Of a stretch of DNA of 64,000 bases, positions 43,001 through 50,416 are shown piece by piece. Under the pieces are notes generated by a model, which was not told the DNA's origin, searched no databases, and was given only the letters and a program-made list of their open reading frames with translations. Position 1 is the first letter of the stretch. Each line of letters starts with the position of its first letter. The stretch is taken from assembly GCF_000002875.2 (NCBI RefSeq), contig NC_009411.2:310001-374000 (forward strand), given 5' to 3'. The DNA is from Leishmania infantum JPCM5. Its lineage: Eukaryota > Euglenozoa > Kinetoplastea > Trypanosomatida > Trypanosomatidae. A program made the position numbers and the translations under genes.

Positions 43001-43207
43001 TACGATGACGGTCTTCTGCAGATGGTCGACACAGCTGACGTGTACGTCTTCTGTCGTCGCTGGGCAACAGACGCGACTGGCGTCGCGCGACGGATCGTTG
43101 ACGTGCGGTATGCTGGCTCGGGGGTAGTAGTGGTGCTGTTAGCGAACCACCACCTCTGCAGTTTCGCTGTTCCCCCGCGTAGTCTACTCGACCAACCTTC
43201 GCTATGA
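40100..43207 (+). CDS. WD40 repeat protein
   Basis: 1,035 aa starting MQGTLFSVNVLRSPFG. Several WD40-type repeats are visible: GRLLVWNGLTGAVVAACIF near 119; a good repeat from VYVWSRSTLRSVTVLRGHSG through LIATASLDGTVLLWRH near 173-216; a degenerate one with YLLTGSTSGYMQEWTVDV near 365; and DTLCTGAADGSMCVWRAM near 520. The number and spacing fit two seven-bladed propellers, as in large WD proteins of transport, ciliary or ribosome-biogenesis complexes. Long low-complexity insertions (Ser/Ala) separate blades. The C-terminal part (~790-1035) keeps strand-like hydrophobic repeats, ending VVVLLANHHLCSFAVPPRSLL. There is no signal peptide. A scaffold role follows from the fold; the complex is unknown. 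Confidence 0.85.
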   Translation: MQGTLFSVNVLRSPFGVRGAHLVPPPDAEVAVGKVSTVTDAKVTDSYAQVLPLHTPVGRTTRQSYAVSGTRGIQQLVANTRSASFLAPSTLVAAQRVNSRGHCMPSATPQLQVISKHEKGRLLVWNGLTGAVVAACIFPPTFNVDHCAVAASYVYTTVEGSAVKSVAEEEACVYVWSRSTLRSVTVLRGHSGRLTALGVWPMETSTLIATASLDGTVLLWRHQHSPGPWDGAVANEDPVQLLWVLATAELGSVHSLKFLAADTVVAAATRCALAFVRFPEAPAKRKCRGSMVSMGKADALAFQMVRSIVDPNGGTTFLHVCPYNRTSGGVVAVTPALGNFSLSSLASSSSARVSAAAPVSESSTVYLLTGSTSGYMQEWTVDVENTASAEAPPKPAASSAEPVYVDIKCRWHHKAHSATVDCVVTDEDVVVSTSLFDRASIYHRTSGATCAIASTAAIPVLVPQLKELVWGTIDGTLSVASYARFASGVENELQLLWTARPHATAIRGVCLSLTPDLRWDTLCTGAADGSMCVWRAMPESGRTAAGSTAAKKEGAAPLIAHLLHVLALPPNTVEKGDADGKRVAAVVAGLKASTAGTQGAIIVVELAATGDVGQVSAVLLKDNVEVSCAHLCRGDKGTLSLWVGTRCGQLLHALHKPAQKVWTALMPVQWDSKPNGSVVAIADDAGSSSIMVAVAEAPDASRASQRLFLSALQLEPGATVKTMLSRWESDIALPCTVYAASHRERTFAMTWVSKVLSGEQASPRAISGLLVCCSDGTMVRCLRTSMADAAPSVGPWSTPEVLVMAAASGQANTIQRNFDESPSFSATAVASPSRNSDLLCVDMFENSKRLLMPSKVRTTQLTAILCDVGTERVRLAAVRQEKPDAASEVALFDNAGREFGRVTHDGAVLHSNDVSAASASKGPISYTPKVQGASLRRSSAAAVATAAEAANCTAIAAHAGDRIAFIGYDDGLLQMVDTADVYVFCRRWATDATGVARRIVDVRYAGSGVVVVLLANHHLCSFAVPPRSLLDQPSL

Positions 43208-43348
43208 TGAGGCCTTGAGCGTGTGTTTCGGTGCACTGGTTGGGTGGGAAGGCCTTCTTTTTTCCCGATTGTGTCGTCCTGCGCGCTTCTGTATGGCATC
43301 GTTGCTTGTACAACATAATGAGGTGAACAAGTCACTCCTTCTTTTGTT
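43208..43348 (+). other. Short 3' flank of the WD40 gene
   Basis: About 140 bp of spacer between the WD40 stop and the left repeat arm. No feature is seen. Confidence 0.5.
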
Positions 43349-43483
43349 TCAGCGTGTGCCCCTTGCTCTGCCCGTGCAACGCGAGCTGCACTCCACTCCC
43401 CTCCAGCCGGCCCCGTCACACCGGCCCACATGGCCTGGCACGAGGCAGCGGTAGGCATACGCGGTACAGCACTGCGCCAACAC
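43349..43483 (+). mobile_element. SIDER-like dispersed repeat, left arm of copy A
   Basis: The sequence from GTGTGCCCCTTGCTCTGCCC to GCGCCAACACAG is nearly identical to the corresponding end of copy C (from 63529) and to the reverse complement of copy B (ending ~49852). Here homology stops abruptly at 43483, where copies B and C continue. The class (degenerate SIDER-type retroposon) is my inference from family knowledge; the repeat relationship is directly visible. Confidence 0.75.
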
Positions 43484-43484
43484 A

Positions 43485-43507
43485 GTTGTTTTCCCTATCT
43501 CGGGCAG
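43485..43507 (+). promoter_or_regulatory. Candidate trans-splice acceptor next to the repeat arm
   Basis: TTGTTTTCCCTATCTCGGGCAG ends with AG at 43506-43507, two bases before an ATG at 43510. It lies exactly where homology to the dispersed repeat ends. Confidence 0.5.
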
Positions 43508-43509
43508 GG

Positions 43510-43706
43510 ATGAAGCGGCAACGGTCTAGAGCGAATGCCGCGCGCTGGATGGACGGCCGAAGTGCAACACACCCAAACGTATTGAAGGGCGCACGTGCAA
43601 CAGATATGGCCGTTGATGAGTGTGGACAGCGGGAGCGTCAAGAACAACAACAAAAGGAATCTCAGAGAAGGAAGCGGAAGCGAGGAGCATGCGTGTGTCG
43701 TCTTTG
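43510..43706 (+). CDS. Truncated start of an unknown basic protein, cut by an assembly gap
   Basis: 65 codons from the ATG after a good splice acceptor to the first N at 43707. The translation begins MKRQRSRANAARWMDGRS and is very basic and polar, with an EQQQKESQRRKRKRG segment near the gap that would suit nuclear or nucleolar targeting. The sequence after the gap is repeat DNA and does not continue this protein sensibly. The most likely reading is that most of this gene, its 3' flank and part of a second repeat copy are missing from the assembly. The alternative is a chance ORF in spacer DNA. Confidence 0.4.
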
Positions 43707-43805
43707 NNNNNNNNNNNNNNNNNNNNNNNNNNNNNNNNNNNNNNNNNNNNNNNNNNNNNNNNNNNNNNNNNNNNNNNNNNNNNNNNNNNNNNNNNNNNNN
43801 NNNNN
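43707..43805. other. Assembly gap (99 N)
   Basis: Undetermined bases flanked by two arms of the same repeat family, a typical site of assembly collapse. Confidence 0.95.
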
Positions 43806-44012
43806 CAGCGATCATCGCTCTGACCTCCCCTACTCGTCGGTGCTGGGCCCCGCCACCACCCGAGGTGGCTGGGGCACTTGGCAGGGGTTTAGGGGTTGGG
43901 GGGCTGGCTGGCTTCCCCACAGCCACACACACACACACACACACACACAGAGTGGGGTGCGTGCTGGGCCCTGCGACACGACGCACTGAGGGGTGCAACC
44001 TCCACCCCACCC
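43806..44012 (+). mobile_element. SIDER-like dispersed repeat, right arm of copy A
   Basis: From CAGCGATCATCGCTCTGACC to the sequence after ACGCACTGAGGGGTGCA, this matches copy C (63835-64000) and the reverse complement of copy B. It includes an internal CA run at 43924-43949. Together with the left arm it either forms one interrupted copy or belongs to a second copy beyond the gap. Confidence 0.75.
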
Positions 44013-44845
44013 CACCCCCTTCCCGCTCATCCGAATGGGCAGGTCACTCATAAAAGGAAAAAGCCGATGCCGTTTTCGTAAGAGGCTACAGCTTATCACG
44101 ACGCTCCCTCTCCTTTCTGTTTGTTTGTCTACCTCATTTCGTTCTTAGTTCGCTTTCTCTATCCTCATGTACACGGAGCTCTCCCCTCCCCCCTCCCTCC
44201 TCCTCCCCAAGCACACACACACACGCACACATAGCAATGATATAGATATGATGAAGCACCTACGCCGTGGAACGTCCACCGCTTCGTCTCTCGCTGTCGC
44301 GCCTCCTCAGCGCAAAGGCGGCCCCGATGTGGCATCCTCTATCCCTCCCTTCCCCTTATCCTGTGCTGGTTCGCCTGCAAGTAAGCCGTTCACGAATCAG
44401 CGCGGATTGCGAAGGGCTGAGGGGGCAATATGTTCCCCTTTCCACCGAATGCCTTCACGATTTGCCTTCTCTCTGTTGTGACACCCGACATGAAGTGGTG
44501 GAGGTGGTCATCGGCTCGTCTTATTTTGTCCTTCTTGTCTCTGCTTTTGCTCTGCTGCCCCCCCCCCCACTCCTCCTTTTCGCTGTCTCTCTATCCCTCC
44601 ACACTAGCCAATCTTCACAACCCCAACAAGCATCCGCACCACATTAGACATTAACGGGTCTCTGGTGTCTCCCTCTCTCCAGTGAAAGGTCGTACTGACT
44701 CTGCTACTGCATTCTTCGTTTTCAGTAGATTGTTTTCTCCTCAGCGCTTCGTCGCAGAGGCTGCGCCAACGAGTAGCGTTCCCCCCTCTTTCCCTCTTTT
44801 TTTTTCTGTGCTGACGGTGGCGACGAAAGCGTTGCTGTTGACATC
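44013..44845 (+). other. Intergenic region upstream of the EFHC1-like gene
   Basis: Spacer of ~830 bp, CT- and C-rich. Two good splice acceptors lie near its end: TTCGTTTTCAG with AG at 44724-44725, and GTTTTCTCCTCAG with AG at 44743-44744, about 100 nt before the ATG. Confidence 0.55.
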
Positions 44846-47116
44846 ATGGCCTACAGCCAATCGCAGCAGATGCAAAAGGAGTTCCGGCTGCCGATGGTGC
44901 CGGGACTGTCCTGTGGCGAGGAGATGATGCGCCGCAACTACGATCGTCGCCAGATACACGGTGTGAAGCTGGACTGCGCGACGGCGATCGCTGGCGTGCC
45001 AGCAGATCGCACTCTCACCGGCGGCAGTAGCGACTACCCCGGCTCCACGCTCAAGGGCGCCGTGATGGCCGTCGCGGAGGCGGCCAGGGCTGACGAGCAG
45101 GGCGCGGAGGACCCGACAGGCCGCGTGCTCCGCTACTACGGCTACTGCATCGAGCCAGTCTCGGACAGTGCACTGGAGACGGAGCGGGTGCGCAAGGTGA
45201 TCCTCAACTTCTACCTGGAGGATGGCACGATGAGCGTGACGGAGCCGAAACAGGACAACTCCGGGTTTGCCTTTCCCGCCAACCTGAAGCGCCACATCGT
45301 CCCCAACCCGGACGGAACGCCGATCACCGCTGCACAGCTGAAGGTGGGTGGGTCGGTGTCCTTCTACGGCCGCACATACGAGCTGTACGACGCCGACCCC
45401 TTCACTCGGGCCCTGCTCAAAGAGGGTGGGGAAGAGGTGCCGCAGGCCATCGTGCCGCCGACGGACGTGTACACCACGATGCGCGGCCGCCCTGTGGCCA
45501 AGGCGCACGACGTCCCGTCCATCGCGGCGTCCAGCCCGCTGAACACGATGCTCTCGCCGGCCCAGGTACGGGCGACCCGGCAATTCCTCGAGTTTGACCG
45601 CAAGGTGCTGCGGTGCGACTGCACGTGGGACGACACGACGAGCCTCTACGGCACGAAGCACTTTCTCACGCTTTACTACTTCCTTAGCGACGGCAGTATC
45701 GCGTTCGTCGAGAAGGATGTGCAGAACAGCGGCCGCGACCCGTTTCCCAAGTTCTTAAGCCGCCAGCGCATCGCGAAGCCGACAAGCGCCTCCGGCAAGT
45801 TTGACTCCTCTTCTCTTGGCTCCGTCACCTTCAAGGAGGACGCGAACACCGTCTACTACACCGACGAAGACATCCGCATTGGAAACGTGCTCAACCTCTA
45901 CGGCCGCCAGGTGAAGATCCACGACTACAACCAGTACACCCGCGACCACATGGCGAAGAAATTCGGCATCACAGCATACGCTCCCATTCCCGGCGCCACG
46001 CCGCCGCCGTTTGTGCCGCCGTGCTCGACGCGCCGCGAGATCTCCGAGGAGACGGTGCGCGAGCACCACAACGAGAAGCACGAGGAGCTTCGCCGCCACC
46101 GCTTCGCCAACTCTGTTGTCAAGTTTCTCGCCCGCCTGGACAACGGCAAAGAGGAAGACAAGGTGCGCCGCTTCGTGCTGGCCGTATACCTGGCCGACAA
46201 CAGCGTCTCCATCTTCGAGCCCGTCATCCGCAACAGCGGAATCGTGGGCGGGAAGTTCCTGCAGCGCCAGAAGGTGCGCCGCGCCGATGGCGAGTACTTC
46301 CGCGCGGACGACTTCTACGTCGGCGCGCGCGTGGTGCTCAACTCGTTTCCGTTTGTCATCCTCAACTCAGACGAGCACTCGCTGAACTACATGGAGCACA
46401 ACCCTGAGGAATTCGGTCACTCTGACATCAACAAAATCGTCCGAAAGATGCAAGCGATGCTGCAGAGTAGCACCACGGGTCTCGCCGAGGCGTTCCGCCT
46501 CGCCGATGAGAACCGGAGCGGCGGCCTCGACATGGAGGTGTTTCTGTCCATCATGAAGGAACTCAACCTCGACATCACCGAACAAGAGATCCTGACAGTG
46601 CTACGGTACTTTGACAAAAACAACGAGTCGTACGTCAGCTATGAAGAGGTGGCCAGCCGCATCATGCCCGAGGGCAGCGCGGTGGCGAGCGACAACCGTT
46701 CGTGGGAGGCTATCTACCAGGAGGGCGCCGATCATGCCACCGCGTCGTTCCTCGACGACCCCAAGGAGGCAGAGGAGAAGGAGCGCAAGAGCCGCGAAAA
46801 CGCGGCGGCTTCTCGAGGTGCGACGGAGTTCCTCAAGCTCTACGATCAGCGCCGTCAGCTGTTCATGAAAGAGTTCCACGCCATCACCGACTACGCCAAG
46901 GACAGCCTGATCGGGTCTGATGAGTTTAAGATGTGTGCGCGGCGCAAGCTGGAGCTCTCCTCCATCTCCGACGAAGAGATGTGCGCGCTGGCGAAAAATC
47001 TCTTTCCTGTTGTGGCACCGCGCGTGTCGTACGAGGAGTTCATGCGCCTGCTGAACGGCACCTCCACCTACGCCCACACCGTCGCCGCCATCGCCTCTCA
47101 CGGCGCTTCAAAGTAG
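44846..47116 (+). CDS. EFHC1/Rib72-like axonemal protein (three DM10 domains plus EF-hands)
   Basis: 756 aa. Three DM10 repeats are recognisable by their shared pattern of a Tyr/Phe-rich strand, an aspartate-containing turn, an xxNSG motif and a closing xxxGxxVxxxGRxxxxxDxD segment: ~91-195 (FYLEDGTMSVTEPKQDNSG), ~246-372 (YYFLSDGSIAFVEKDVQNSG) and ~420-522 (AVYLADNSVSIFEPVIRNSG). An EF-hand pair follows at ~548-605. The first loop, DENRSGGLDMEV, lacks the usual acidic residue at position 12, while the second, DKNNESYVSYEE, looks competent. A further helical C-terminal region has EF-like spacing. This architecture is that of EFHC1, EFHC2 and Chlamydomonas Rib72, microtubule inner proteins of flagellar doublets. 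A role in the Leishmania axoneme follows from the family. The ATG at 44846 begins MAYSQSQQMQKEFRLPM, typical of family N-termini. Confidence 0.93.
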   Translation: MAYSQSQQMQKEFRLPMVPGLSCGEEMMRRNYDRRQIHGVKLDCATAIAGVPADRTLTGGSSDYPGSTLKGAVMAVAEAARADEQGAEDPTGRVLRYYGYCIEPVSDSALETERVRKVILNFYLEDGTMSVTEPKQDNSGFAFPANLKRHIVPNPDGTPITAAQLKVGGSVSFYGRTYELYDADPFTRALLKEGGEEVPQAIVPPTDVYTTMRGRPVAKAHDVPSIAASSPLNTMLSPAQVRATRQFLEFDRKVLRCDCTWDDTTSLYGTKHFLTLYYFLSDGSIAFVEKDVQNSGRDPFPKFLSRQRIAKPTSASGKFDSSSLGSVTFKEDANTVYYTDEDIRIGNVLNLYGRQVKIHDYNQYTRDHMAKKFGITAYAPIPGATPPPFVPPCSTRREISEETVREHHNEKHEELRRHRFANSVVKFLARLDNGKEEDKVRRFVLAVYLADNSVSIFEPVIRNSGIVGGKFLQRQKVRRADGEYFRADDFYVGARVVLNSFPFVILNSDEHSLNYMEHNPEEFGHSDINKIVRKMQAMLQSSTTGLAEAFRLADENRSGGLDMEVFLSIMKELNLDITEQEILTVLRYFDKNNESYVSYEEVASRIMPEGSAVASDNRSWEAIYQEGADHATASFLDDPKEAEEKERKSRENAAASRGATEFLKLYDQRRQLFMKEFHAITDYAKDSLIGSDEFKMCARRKLELSSISDEEMCALAKNLFPVVAPRVSYEEFMRLLNGTSTYAHTVAAIASHGASK

Positions 47117-48434
47117 GCTGGAATGTGGTGGGTGTGATATGGCAGCAGACGGAGGGGAGGAGAGGGGCACCGAGGCGGGTGCTTGCCCGCCTGTATCTCT
47201 AAGTAAGTGTGCGTGTATGTCCACAGCTACAAAGACACGATGTAAAGTACGAACACAAGAGCAGAAGCTGATGCGGTGCGATGCTTGGCAAGGTATCTCA
47301 CTGGAGCCTAGAGCGCTACCCCCTTTCTCACGTCTCGCTCCGCCCCAGTGACTCCGCGGGAGAGAAAGGTGTCGCGCTTGTGATGATTGCAGATGTGCAT
47401 GAGGTACGATGGCTGTCATCTCTGCGTTGTCCTCTTTTTTTTTTGGTGGGGGAGGGTCTTTTCATGTGCGTGTGTGTCTGTGTGGGGTTATTTTGAGTGT
47501 GTTTGTTGTCATGTTTCCACCGTTGCTTCTTGCGCCTGGTGTCCATATTTAGACCTCTGCTTCCCTTCTCCTCCCATCATCGTTAGGGTCGCTCGTCGTC
47601 CAGCAATGGCGATAGCCTTCTTCGATGACACCCCCTCACCTCTTCATCGACAGGCCAAGGGAGAGGGGATGAGGGCAAGGGTCGTACCGTCTTATATACA
47701 TACGCACAGAGGGAGAGAGGGGGGGCGTGCGTGCACGTGACACTAGTCCTTTGTATTTCCTTCCTCTCCTCCTCCCTCACCCCCTCCCTTTCTCATCTAT
47801 CTTTCTTGTATCTGTGGCTGTGGCTGTATGCCACTCGTCTTCATCGCGCCGCGGCGGATACGCGGGTAGTTCATGTATGATAGGGCATCTCTCTGTCCGC
47901 TCTACGGTGGCAAAGCATCAACGAGGAAAGCGGAATAAGGCCAGCGGACAAGTCACAGAAAAGCTCTCCAGGGTGGAGAGGGGGAGGGGTGCGGAATGGG
48001 CCGCGCGGCGGCGTTCGCGTGACTCCAGCTCCGCCATCCGTCTCCTCCTCTTTCCCCTGCCCTAGCAACACCCTCCGTACTCTTTCCTGTGATGATTTGT
48101 GTCGACGTGGAACGCATTAGGGGCAGTTTTGCGACTCATGCTTTGATCTACAGTCGATGCCTTTCGTGTGTGCGTGTGCACGTGCGCGCACGCTGTCCCG
48201 TAAGGTGCAGGCCGCCTATCTTGGGAACGGTCTTTTTCTGTGCCGCGTTGCACGCGCAGGGAGGGTGTGGGCCTCTGTCCGACTGTGCGTCCACCCCCCC
48301 CATCGCCACCCTCCGGCTCCTCTGCTACACCATCCTGAAAAGTCCACAGCGCCCCATCTGCACTTCCTCACGCGCAGCCCCCTACATCCTTTGCGTCCTC
48401 GCACACATCAGCTGCTTTTTTTTTCCTTTTCGGA
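47117..48434 (+). other. Intergenic region
   Basis: About 1.3 kb without a supported gene. It contains an oligo-T/G motif at 47435-47456, GT-rich DNA just after it, and T-rich sequence at 48416-48429 directly before the next gene. The acceptor for that gene is uncertain; AG sites at ~48375 and ~48411 are candidates. Confidence 0.5.
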
Positions 48435-48938
48435 ATGCGCGTTACAAAGTTTGTGCTGCTGTGCCTGGCAGCAGCTCTACTGAGCGTAGTTATCGCACTT
48501 CCATCGATGCCCGCGCCAGAGACGGTTGCAGATTGCCTTGGTCTCGGGTTCGAGAAGGACGTAGTAAGCTGCCGTCTGTGCGCCAAGCTGCTCCTCGTGA
48601 CGCAAAATGACGAGCTGCGGAAAGAGTGCGAAAGCTGCTGCACAGCAGACAAGGGTGGCGCGGCTGATGATGTCACCTACGTGTCCGCCCGCATCGAGCT
48701 CCGCGGTATTGCCCGTGCAACTGCGCCGTCGGAGATGAACTCTCTCGCCATCTTCAAGCGTACGCGCCGTTTAGAGCCCTACTTCAAGTACATCTCGTTT
48801 GTGGAAAAATCCTCAATGATGTTTCCGCAAGTGGTACTCGTTGGTAGCGACCCGAAGGATGACTTGACGATGCACATCACAGGCTGGTCTGCCGAAGCGC
48901 TCCACGATCTCTTTAGGAAGAAGATACGAGTGAACTGA
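48435..48938 (+). CDS. SELENOF/Sep15-like ER protein without a redox motif
   Basis: 167 aa. The N-terminus MRVTKFVLLCLAAALLSVVIA is a clear signal peptide. Six cysteines follow (C34, C46, C49, C65, C68, C69), matching the cysteine-rich N-terminal module of SELENOF/Sep15, which in animals binds UDP-glucose:glycoprotein glucosyltransferase. The C-terminal part (~82-165) matches the thioredoxin-like domain: a short strand, then YFKYISFVEKSSMMFPQVVL, then a D-L-T-M-H-I strand and a final helix WSAEALHDLFRKKI. In animal SELENOF and other Sep15/SelM members a CxU or CxC-type redox motif follows the first strand. Here that position reads RGIARATAPSE, with no Cys and no UGA codon. It should therefore be an ER-lumen folding or quality-control partner without thiol-disulfide activity in this domain. 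Function is by family, inactivity by inspection. Confidence 0.85.
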   Translation: MRVTKFVLLCLAAALLSVVIALPSMPAPETVADCLGLGFEKDVVSCRLCAKLLLVTQNDELRKECESCCTADKGGAADDVTYVSARIELRGIARATAPSEMNSLAIFKRTRRLEPYFKYISFVEKSSMMFPQVVLVGSDPKDDLTMHITGWSAEALHDLFRKKIRVN

Positions 48939-49308
48939 CCTCACCTTGAGGAATGGGGTGCTCTTGACCAAGAAGAGGAAGAGGCGGCGCTGACTGCCTT
49001 CTTGCGCCGACACTTCCTTCCCTCCTCTCCGTCGAAGGCACACAGGGAAAAGCACACGCCCACAAAAGCGATGCTCGGGGTTTCCATTCAGGATCATGCG
49101 CTCACGAAGGAAGCACGTGTGTCTCTCCTTTTTTCTTGTAGGTGGGTGCGTGTGCGTGGGAAGCGGAAGAGGGGAGACCGTCCGGGACGTGCTTCTGTCA
49201 AGCGGACTTGTCTCTGTGGCATCGGCAACCCTGCGAGAAGCTAATACACAGAGACGATGTGACCTCCATGTCTGCTTTTGTTTGCTTGCATTTTGCACTC
49301 CCGGACGA
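48939..49308 (+). other. Intergenic region
   Basis: About 370 bp between the Sep15-like stop and repeat copy B. No feature is supported. Confidence 0.5.
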
Positions 49309-49852
49309 CGAGGGGGGTGGAGGGTGCACCCCTCAGTGCGTCGTGTCGCAGGGCCCAGCACGCACCCCACTCTGTGTGTGTGTGTGTGTGTGTGTGGCTG
49401 TGGGGAAGCGAGCCAGCCCCCCAACCCCTAAACCCCTGCCAAGTGCCCCAGCCACCTCGGGTGGTGGCGGGGCCCAGCACCGACGACGTAGGGGAGGTCA
49501 GAGCGATGTATCGCTGCTGATGTCGCTGCCGAGGTTGTGGAGGGCGTGGCGCCGGAGCGGCCAGCGTGGCTCGAACACATCTCCCCCCTCTCCCTCCCCC
49601 TCCGGGGCCCTCACTCTGCCCAGCGGTGCAGGGAGCCTGCGCCACTCTCAAGGAGGGTGAGGCTGTGTAGCGCTTGGGACGGAGGCCGTACCCAGGTGAC
49701 TGTGTTGGCGCAGTGCTGTACCGCGTATGCCTACCGCTGCCTCGCGCCAGGCCATGTGGGCCGGTGTGAAGGGGCCGGCTGGAGGGGAGTGGAGTGGAGT
49801 GCAGGTCGCGTTGCACGGGCAGAGCAAGGGGCACACGCTGAGGCAAAAGCGG
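49309..49852 (-). mobile_element. SIDER-like dispersed repeat, copy B (inverted relative to A and C)
   Basis: The reverse complement of ~540 bp here matches copy C at 63529-64000 almost base for base over the shared part, and matches both arms of copy A. It includes a GT run at 49373-49394, a run reading CCCCAACCCCTAAACCCC, and a GC-rich core. Minus strand is used only to mark opposite orientation to A and C. Open frames inside it are repeat-derived. Assignment to SIDER-type retroposons is inference from size, genomic setting and family knowledge. Confidence 0.8.
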
Positions 49853-50416
49853 AAAGCAATCTACGTACCGTCACATGGTTGCAGCACTATTCCGACCACC
49901 TCCACATATTACTTTCTGTCTGTCATTGCTCCCACTGTCCCTCCTCTCCCTTTCCCGCTGCAATGCCAGCCACTGCGTTTTTCTTTTTTGCCTCTCTCTG
50001 TGTGCGTGCTTGATTTTTAGTTTGTATTGAGCTTCGCCCCTCTCTTGATTGCGTGTGGTGGATCACCAAGTGCCCTCCTGCTTCCCAGTCTAACGCACTT
50101 ACATACACTCGCGCCCGCACCCACACAGAGACGCACATATAGTAGCACAGCCTGCACGGGTGTCAGACCGCCTGTCCCTATTCCGAAGATTCTCCCTACT
50201 CTCTCGGCACACGCTCACGACGACACAGGGGGGGGGGCGTGTTCCCTGTCGAGAGTCGCTCGTTCACGGGGTAGCCGGCAGCTGACGCTCGTCAGCCGCC
50301 TCTCCTTGACACGCTCCTGTGTTTTCTCTCGTTGCATATAACCCTGCTGGTTTTCCCCTGCCGTCCGTCTATTCCTCCTCACAGATCCGTGCAGTCTCGC
50401 TATTCAACGAAACAAA
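49853..50416 (+). other. 5' flank of the OGDH E1 gene
   Basis: About 560 bp. CT-rich sequence at 50351-50382 ends in CACAG with AG at 50383-50384, a strong acceptor 32 nt before the ATG. A G run lies at ~50229-50237. Confidence 0.6.

Noticed and set aside
48505..48720. Possible selenocysteine (in-frame UGA) in the Sep15-like gene
   Set aside because: The frame is open from ATG to the stop at 48936-48938 with no internal TGA, so it is not a selenoprotein in this sequence.
49373..49450. GT run plus CCCCTAAACCCC-like sequence that suggested an internal telomeric repeat
   Set aside because: It is a single short stretch, not a tandem TTAGGG array, and it is shared by all three copies of the dispersed repeat.
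49142..49660. ORFs inside the repeat copy B (both strands) and the equivalent ORF in copy C
   Set aside because: They fall within the dispersed repeat, run through CA/GT tracts, and do not resemble a retrotransposon protein.
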